19,650 nt of DNA, taken from assembly GCA_934636905.1 (NCBI GenBank), contig CAKUBJ010000033.1:1-19650 (forward strand), in the 5' to 3' direction. The notes below the pieces were generated by a model. The model saw only the letters and a list, made by a program, of their open reading frames with translations, did not search any database and was not told the DNA's origin. Positions 13,323 through 19,650 of this stretch are shown one piece after another. The stretch comes from an uncultured Dysosmobacter sp. (lineage in GTDB: Bacteria > Bacillota > Clostridia > Oscillospirales > Oscillospiraceae). Made by a program: the position numbers and the translations under genes. Numbering within the stretch: the stretch's first letter is position 1; each line of letters begins with the position of its first letter.

Positions 13323-15026
13323 TTACTTTGCCGCCGTTCCGGCGGTTCCTTTCTTTTTGGGTTCAACGGCCTCCGGCGCTTTTTTGCCGGCGGGCTTCTT
13401 TGCGGATTTGGAAGCAGGCTTCTTCGGGGTGCCTGCGGCTTTCTTCGTGTTTTTGGATGCGGCTTTTTTCGCCGCCGTTTTGGGTGCCGGGGCAGGTGCT
13501 TCCGCTGCGGATTCCGGCGACGGGGCAGGCTGAGGTGCCGCGTCGGAAGATGCCGGGTCAGCAGGGGCGGTGACCGGCGCCTGCTCCGGGGAGATGCCGG
13601 TGATGGAGGTGTAGATTTTCAGATATTCCCCGGCGCTGCGGTTCCAGCTGAAATCCTGCTCCATGCCCCGCTGCCGCAGCCGGGCAAAGGCGTCGGGATA
13701 GTCCTTGTAGAGATAGACCGCCTCCCGGATGACGTGGAGCATATCGGCGCTGGAATAATTGGCGAAGGTGAAGCCGGTGCCGCTGTCCCGCCACGCCTCA
13801 TAGGGCTGGACGCTGTCCCGCAGGCCGCCGGTTTCCCGGACGATGGGCACCGTGCCGTAGCGCATGGCAATCATCTGGCTGAGGCCGCAGGGTTCGCTGC
13901 GGGAGGGCATCAGGAACAGGTCGGCGCCGGCGTAAATCGCCATGGACAGGGACTCGTCATAGCCCAGATGCACCGCCATGCGGCCGGGGTACTGCTGGGA
14001 TGCCCAGCGGAAGAACTCCTCATACCCGCTGTCGCCGCTGCCCAGCACCACGAACTGCACCGGCAGCTCCATGATGTCCCCCATGACCTCCCGCAGGAGA
14101 TCCAGCCCCTTATGGGAAACCAGACGGCTTACCATGGCGATGATGGGGGTGTACGGCTCCTGCCGCAGACCCAGCCGCTTCTGGAGCGCCGCCTTGTCTG
14201 CCGCCTTGCCGGCCATGTCCGCAAGGGAGTAATTGGCGGGAATGCGGGAATCCGATGCCGGGTCGTAGAGTTTCATGTCGATGCCGTTGAGGACGCCGCT
14301 GAGTTTGTAGCCGCACCGGGTCAGGATTCCCTCCATCCGGTGGGCAAAGTAGGGATTTTTCAGTTCCAGCGCATAGGTGGGGGACACGGCGTTCACCGCG
14401 TCGGCACACAGGATGGCGCCCTTCAGGAGGTTTACGTCCCCGTCCATCATCAGCGTGCCGTCGTCTGCCCAGCCCTGATCCAGACCGAAGAGATCCCCCA
14501 GACACTCGGCGCCGTAGCGCCCCTGATACTCGATATTGTGAATAGTCAGCACCGTCCGGATGGAGCGGAGAGACGCATCCCGGACGCCGTCGTCCTTCAG
14601 GTAAATGGGGATCAGGGCGGTCTGCCAGTCGTTGCAGTGGATGACGTCCGGCCGGAAGTCCAGATGAGGCAGCATGGAAACCACCGCCCGGGAGAAGAAG
14701 CCGAAGCGCTCTCCGTCGTCCATGTAGCCGTACAGATCCGGGCGGTCAAAATACTGCTCGTTGTCCAGAAAATACCAGGTCACGCCGTCCTTTTCCAGAG
14801 AGAACAGCCCGCAGTAGGCATGGCGCCACGCCAGATCCACATAGTCAAAGCAGCGGAAGGTCAGCCGGTCGCCGAACCGTTCCTTCACCCGCCGGTACAG
14901 CGGCAGGATCACCGCCGTTCCCACGCCCTTCTCCGCCAGCGCAGGGGGCAGGGAGCCTGCCACATCGGCCAGCCCGCCTGTTTTGCAGAAGGGGACGGCT
15001 TCACTGGCCGCGTACAAAATGTTCAT
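13323..15026 (-). CDS. glgA: Glycogen synthase (ADP-glucose, GT5) with a long basic C-terminal tail
   Basis: 567 residues, against about 480 in usual GlgA. It transfers glucose from ADP-glucose to the non-reducing end of an alpha-1,4-glucan. The GT-B fold shows the N-terminal FCKTGGLADV (13-22, Lys15 binding ADP-glucose), VIHCNDWQTALIP, TIHNIEYQG, NGIDMKLYDP, SRLVSHKGLDLL (Lys306), and SRSEPCGLSQM (Glu378, catalytic carboxylate). The core ends near residue 476. Residues 480-515 are rich in Ala, Pro and acidic or serine residues, and 516-567 are dominated by Lys, Ala and Pro (PKKPASKSAKKPAGKK), like histone H1-type tails. The tail (13326-13589) is in frame and ends in TAA. ATG has AAAGGAGC upstream. 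It lies in the operon between glgD and glgP. Confidence 0.96.
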   Translation of the reverse strand: MNILYAASEAVPFCKTGGLADVAGSLPPALAEKGVGTAVILPLYRRVKERFGDRLTFRCFDYVDLAWRHAYCGLFSLEKDGVTWYFLDNEQYFDRPDLYGYMDDGERFGFFSRAVVSMLPHLDFRPDVIHCNDWQTALIPIYLKDDGVRDASLRSIRTVLTIHNIEYQGRYGAECLGDLFGLDQGWADDGTLMMDGDVNLLKGAILCADAVNAVSPTYALELKNPYFAHRMEGILTRCGYKLSGVLNGIDMKLYDPASDSRIPANYSLADMAGKAADKAALQKRLGLRQEPYTPIIAMVSRLVSHKGLDLLREVMGDIMELPVQFVVLGSGDSGYEEFFRWASQQYPGRMAVHLGYDESLSMAIYAGADLFLMPSRSEPCGLSQMIAMRYGTVPIVRETGGLRDSVQPYEAWRDSGTGFTFANYSSADMLHVIREAVYLYKDYPDAFARLRQRGMEQDFSWNRSAGEYLKIYTSITGISPEQAPVTAPADPASSDAAPQPAPSPESAAEAPAPAPKTAAKKAASKNTKKAAGTPKKPASKSAKKPAGKKAPEAVEPKKKGTAGTAAK

Positions 15027-15079
15027 GTATTCGCTCCTTTCACGGGCGGAAGCCCGGAGAGATTCTCTGTTCCGAGGGG

Positions 15080-16188
15080 TCAGATGACGCTGCCCTTGGC
15101 GATGACAATGGGATAACTGGCGTGCCCCGTCATGGTGCGTCCCGGCAGCAGTTCCACGTTCTTGTCCGCAATGATGCAGGATGCCCGGGCACCCTTCCGG
15201 ATGGCTGTGCCCTTGAAGAGAATGCAGCCCTGCACCTCCGCACCCTTTTCCACAGTGACGCCGGGGAAGAGGATGGAGTTCACCACGGTGCCCTCAATGC
15301 GGCAGCCCTCAGCCACCAGAGAGTTCAGACAGGCGCCGTCCGGCCCGATATAGGTGGAGGCCTTGTCTGCTCCTTTGGCCCGGACGGGACGCTCCGGGGT
15401 GAAGAGATCCGCCCGGATGTCCCCATCCAGCAGCTGCATGGAGCGGTCATAGTACTCCTGTACGGAGCGGATCTGGGCGGCAAAGCCGCCGAAGGTATAA
15501 CTCTGGAGGTTCAGCAGATTCTGTTTGGCCTGCAGGACGTCCCGCCGGAAGCTGTACTGATCCCGTGCCTGACACTCGTCCACCAGAGAGCGCAGCAGCT
15601 CTGTGGACAGGATGAACACGTCCAGACTCCGGTAGCCCCGGGGATGGTGCATATTGATGAGCACCTCCCGGATGCGGCCGTCCGGCTCCTTTTCAAAGTA
15701 GGTGCCGTTTTCCGTGGCGAAGCTGTCGTCCCCGCAGACGGCGGTGATGTCCGCCCGGGTGCGGAGATGATGCTCAAAAATATCCGCCAGCGGGAGGTTC
15801 GCCACCAGATCTCCCTCCATCAGCACCACATAGTCCTGACGGATCTCGTCCAGATAGTCCCGGACGCCGGCCAGCGCTTCCATCTTGCCCCGGAAGGGGG
15901 TGGCGCCCCAGTCGTGGAGGTAGTTGAAGGGGGGGAGCAGATGCAGGCCGCCCCGCTTCCGGGACATATCCCACACCTTGCCGCTGCCCACATGATCCAG
16001 CATACTCTGATACCGGCCGTGGAGTACCATCCCCACATCGGTAACACCGGCGTTCAGCAGATTGGAAAGGGCAAAGTCCACCGCCCGGTAGCGGCCGCCG
16101 AAGGGCATGGAGGCCCCGGTGCGGCGCTCCGTCAGTTCCCGCAGTTCCGTGCGCTGCTCAAAGGCGAAAATGATTCCATGAAGACGGT

Positions 16189-16192
<4 letters not shown>
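15080..16192 (-). CDS. glgD: Glucose-1-phosphate adenylyltransferase regulatory subunit GlgD
   Basis: 370 residues. It is homologous to GlgC, with a nucleotidyltransferase domain (about 1-250) and a left-handed beta-helix of hexapeptide repeats (about 275-360), but it lacks the glycine-rich GGQGSRL loop that GlgC has near its N-terminus. Here the equivalent stretch is [35 protein letters not shown] and MEGDLV mark the family. In Bacillus and relatives, GlgD forms a heterotetramer with GlgC and raises its activity while having little activity itself. Its ATG overlaps the glgC TGA by four bases (ATGA at 16189-16192), indicating coupled translation and a stoichiometric partnership. glgA follows after 53 bases. 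Confidence 0.95.
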
Positions 16193-17397
<1,205 letters not shown>

Positions 17398-17451
17398 GGG
17401 ATTACCAGCTCCTTTTCCTGATTTTTCAGCATGGGGAACGTGATTTCTTTC

Positions 17452-19365
17452 TTATTGAGGCGGCTTTTTCGGCGTCGCGCTGCCTTTGCGCTTCGGTTGG
17501 GGGAACTGCCCCTGACCCCGGAGGAACACCGCGCCGAAGGCGGGAATCCGCAGGCGGAGGGAGTGCTCTTTTCCGTGGGAGGGAACCGCCTCCACCGGTA
17601 CCGGCGCGGTATCGGCAAAGCCGCTGCCGCCAAATTCCGGCGCATCGGTGGAAAACACGGGGATGTACCGCCGCCGGGGGGGCACCCCCACCCGGTAATC
17701 GGCGTAATCGTTGGGGGAGAAGTTCACGGCGCACAGCAGTTCGTGCCCTGCCCCGTCCCGGCGCAGGTACACCACCACGTTGCCCCGGTTGTCGTCCGGT
17801 ACCAGCCACTCAAAGCCCTTCCAGTCGAAATCCTCGTTCCACAGGGCAGGCTCTCCCCGGTAAAAGGCGTTGGCGGCTTTGAAAAAGGCGTGAAGCTGCC
17901 GGTTTTCCGGGCGCTCCAGCAGGTACCAGTCCAGCTGACCGCTGAAGTCCCACTCGTGCCACTGCCCCAATTCCGCCCCCATGAACATCAGTTTCTTGCC
18001 GGGGTAGGACAGCTGGTAGGCGTAGAAGCCCCGGGTGCAGCGGAGCTGGTTTTCGTAATCGCCGGGCATTTTGCCCACGACGCTGCCCTTCATGTGCACC
18101 ACCTCGTCGTGGGAGATGGGCAGGACATAATTTTCCGAGAAGGCGTACATCACGGAAAAGGTCAGATCCCGGTGGTGATCCTGCCGGAACCACGGATCCA
18201 GCTTCAGGTAGTGGCAGATGTCGTTCATCCAGCCCATGTTCCACTTCAGGTTGAAGCCCAGCCCGCCCATGTCGGCAGGCTTGGTCACCAGCGGCCACGC
18301 CGTGGATTCCTCCGCCACCATCAGCACGCTGGGATCCACGGAAAACGCCATGGCGTTCAGCTTCCGCAGGAACTCCACCGCCTCCAGATTTTCCCGGCCG
18401 CCCCGGACGTTGGGCGTCCACTGGCCTGCCTCCCGGCCGTAGTCCAGATACAGCATGGAGGCCACGGCGTCCACCCGGAGGCCATCGATATGGTACATTT
18501 CCAGCCAGAACCGGGCGGAGGAGAGGAGAAAACTCACCACCTCCGGCCGCCCGTAGTCAAAGACCCGGGTGCCCCAGCCGGCGTGCTCCCGCTTCCGGGG
18601 GTCGGTGTATTCGTAGCAGCAGGTGCCGTCAAATTCGTACAGCCCCTGCTCATCCTTGCAGAAGTGAGCGGGCACCCAGTCCAGAATCACCGGGATGCCG
18701 TTTTCGTGGAGGTGATTTACGAACCACATGAAATCCTCCGGCGTACCGAACCGGGAGGTAGGGGCAAAGTAGCCGGTACACTGGTAGCCCCAGGAAGCAT
18801 CCAGAGGATGCTCCGTCACCGGCAGCAGCTCCACGGCGGTGTAGCCCATGTCCTTCACATAATCCGCCAGCTGCCGCGCCAGATCCCGGTAATTCAGAAA
18901 ATCGCCGTTTTCGTGCTTCCTCCAGGAGCCGAGATGGACCTCGTAGATGTTCAGCGGCCGGTGATACACCGGCTGCTTTCCCTGCCTGAAGGCTTCGTCC
19001 GTCCACGGGAAATGCTCAATGTCATAGAGTTTGCTGGCGGTGCCGGGGCGGGTTTCCATATGGAAGCCGTAGGGATCTGCCTTATAGCGCGTCCGGCCGT
19101 CCTGCCCGGTGACAGCGAATTTGTAGCTGGTGTAAACCGGCAGATCCGGAAGGAAGCCCTCCCAGAACTCCCCTTTCCGGGCAAGGGGCGCGGCGGAGGG
19201 ATCCCAGCCGTTGAAGTCCCCCACCACGGAAACCCCCCGGGCGCGGGGCGCCCAGACATTGAACCACCAGCCGTGGACGCCGCCCTCCGTGGCGGGATGG
19301 GCGCCGAAAAGCCGCCAGCCGTCCGTCAGGCAGCCGCTGTGATACAGTTGTGTCCGATCTGCCAT
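17452..19365 (-). CDS. glgB: 1,4-alpha-glucan branching enzyme (GH13)
   Basis: 637 residues from the ATG at 19363-19365, chosen because GGGAGGG (19370-19376) precedes it. An upstream in-frame ATG at 19399-19401 has no such site and would lie almost on the predicted transcription start. It cuts alpha-1,4-glucan and re-attaches the segment as an alpha-1,6 branch. The order is an N-terminal CBM48-like domain (about 30-105: FNVWAPRARGVSVVGDFNGW), a GH13 barrel with GLRVDAVASMLYLDYGR (nucleophile Asp299), LMVAEEST (acid/base Glu352), SHDEVVH (Asp420), and a C-terminal beta domain. The last residues, about 614-637, form a basic PKRKGSATPKKPPQ tail. First gene of the glg operon. Confidence 0.97.
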   Translation of the reverse strand: MADRTQLYHSGCLTDGWRLFGAHPATEGGVHGWWFNVWAPRARGVSVVGDFNGWDPSAAPLARKGEFWEGFLPDLPVYTSYKFAVTGQDGRTRYKADPYGFHMETRPGTASKLYDIEHFPWTDEAFRQGKQPVYHRPLNIYEVHLGSWRKHENGDFLNYRDLARQLADYVKDMGYTAVELLPVTEHPLDASWGYQCTGYFAPTSRFGTPEDFMWFVNHLHENGIPVILDWVPAHFCKDEQGLYEFDGTCCYEYTDPRKREHAGWGTRVFDYGRPEVVSFLLSSARFWLEMYHIDGLRVDAVASMLYLDYGREAGQWTPNVRGGRENLEAVEFLRKLNAMAFSVDPSVLMVAEESTAWPLVTKPADMGGLGFNLKWNMGWMNDICHYLKLDPWFRQDHHRDLTFSVMYAFSENYVLPISHDEVVHMKGSVVGKMPGDYENQLRCTRGFYAYQLSYPGKKLMFMGAELGQWHEWDFSGQLDWYLLERPENRQLHAFFKAANAFYRGEPALWNEDFDWKGFEWLVPDDNRGNVVVYLRRDGAGHELLCAVNFSPNDYADYRVGVPPRRRYIPVFSTDAPEFGGSGFADTAPVPVEAVPSHGKEHSLRLRIPAFGAVFLRGQGQFPQPKRKGSATPKKPPQ

Positions 19366-19417
19366 ACGTCCCTCCCGTGTGCTGTATTCCGGCGTCCGCA
19401 TTGCTTCTGATACGCTG

Positions 19418-19446
19418 AGGGTATCATTTTGAATCGTTTACGTCAA
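19418..19446 (-). promoter_or_regulatory. Promoter of the glycogen operon
   Basis: Read leftward, TTGACG (19441-19446), 17 bases, then TACCCT (19418-19423) preceded by TG with one base between. A small inverted repeat, GATAC and GTATC (19409-19413 and 19421-19425), overlaps the -10 and could be an operator. The leader to the glgB ATG is about 45 bases. Confidence 0.6.
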
Positions 19447-19483
19447 GGCGGCCGCCACAGATTTTACTTATATTTAGTATTAT

Positions 19484-19639
19484 CAGCGAGTCGAAAAAGC
19501 CTTTTCTCCCCGCTGAGCCTATTTTCAGAACTTCATTCTGAAAATAGCGGATTTTAATCGCGCAGGACACCCCTCTTGGGTTTCCCGCGCACACCCTTCC
19601 TTACCGTCGAGGAAAACTGCCGCTTTATCGACAAACTCA
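19484..19639 (+). repeat. Dispersed three-hairpin repeat, copy 2
   Basis: Same orientation and layout as 616-777. Hairpin I: outer stem 19483-19488 with 19511-19516, inner stem 19493-19497 with 19502-19506, loop AGCC. Hairpin II: 12-base-pair stem, 19519-19530 with 19536-19547, shorter than in copy 1 and with paired base changes. Hairpin III: 19560-19572 with 19578-19590, the same two mismatches and a CTCTT loop. In the roughly 47 bases from GCGCAGG to CTTACCG the copies differ at one position. It stands upstream of the glg promoter. No GC-rich flanking hairpins like those of copy 1 are seen here. Confidence 0.85.
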
Positions 19640-19650
19640 TTATACCGCCG

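Noticed and set aside
15027..15079. Small hairpins between glgD and glgA as an internal terminator
   Set aside because: The stems (GGGC/GCCC and AGAGA/TCTCT) are only 4-5 base pairs and no T-tract follows, so they are unlikely to end transcription.
10773..15116. Two long open frames (838 and 607 residues) on the + strand opposite glgP and glgA
   Set aside because: Antisense shadows of conserved enzymes, with no domain and no plausible start signals.
19366..19401. Upstream start for glgB at 19401
   Set aside because: No ribosome binding site, and it would lie about 10 bases from the predicted transcription start; ATG at 19365 has GGGAGGG.
17431..19410. A 659-residue open frame on the + strand opposite glgB
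   Set aside because: Same reason: antisense to a clear GH13 enzyme, low-complexity composition.

Overview
This GC-rich window looks like chromosomal DNA from an anaerobic Clostridia member, probably of the Oscillospiraceae/Ruminococcaceae type. That is an inference from gene content: a pyruvate:ferredoxin oxidoreductase fragment, a MurT/GatD-type pair, a Bacillota-style glgBCDAP cluster with a separate GlgD subunit, strong AGGAGG-type ribosome binding sites and dense GC-rich coding. No rRNA, tRNA, CRISPR array, prophage or transposase gene is visible.

Layout, left to right. (1) 1-276 (+): the C-terminal end of pyruvate:ferredoxin oxidoreductase, closed by a perfect hairpin at 305-336. (2) 277-832: no credible gene. 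This stretch holds a fragment of a dispersed repeat in inverted orientation (346-383), two identical GC-rich hairpins (589-614 and 777-802) and, between them, a full repeat copy (616-777) that folds into three consecutive hairpins. (3) 833-5665 (-): a four-gene unit read leftward, metallophosphoesterase > mnmG > murT-like > gatD-like, with gaps of 3-14 bases and a promoter near 5742. (4) 5959-7476 (+): a YifB/ComM-type AAA ATPase with its own promoter, divergent from (3), ending at a shared bidirectional terminator (7516-7554). (5) 7603-10669 (-): membrane-anchored DUF4340-type protein > OmpR-family response regulator (TTG start) > sensor histidine kinase. (6) 10905-19365 (-): a complete glycogen operon, glgB > glgC > glgD > glgA > glgP, with a promoter at 19418-19446 and a terminator at 10798-10858. 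(7) 19484-19639: a second, direct-orientation copy of the three-hairpin repeat.

How the genes work together. GlgC, with partner GlgD, makes ADP-glucose. GlgA polymerises it, GlgB branches the polymer and GlgP releases glucose-1-phosphate, so storage and mobilisation of glycogen share one transcript. The mnmG unit combines tRNA wobble modification with a cell-envelope pair related to lipid II amidation enzymes, plus a membrane-anchored phosphoesterase.

Most unusual points: the repeat keeps three hairpins in both copies, including paired changes in the second stem, and its two copies bracket an 18.9-kb block. The GatD-like subunit lacks both the cysteine and the histidine expected for glutamine hydrolysis, and its MurT partner is altered in the C-terminal motifs. 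GlgA carries a long lysine/alanine/proline tail resembling histone H1-like bacterial tails, and GlgB has a shorter basic tail. A tandem DUF4340-like protein stands in an operon with a two-component system and no ABC transporter.
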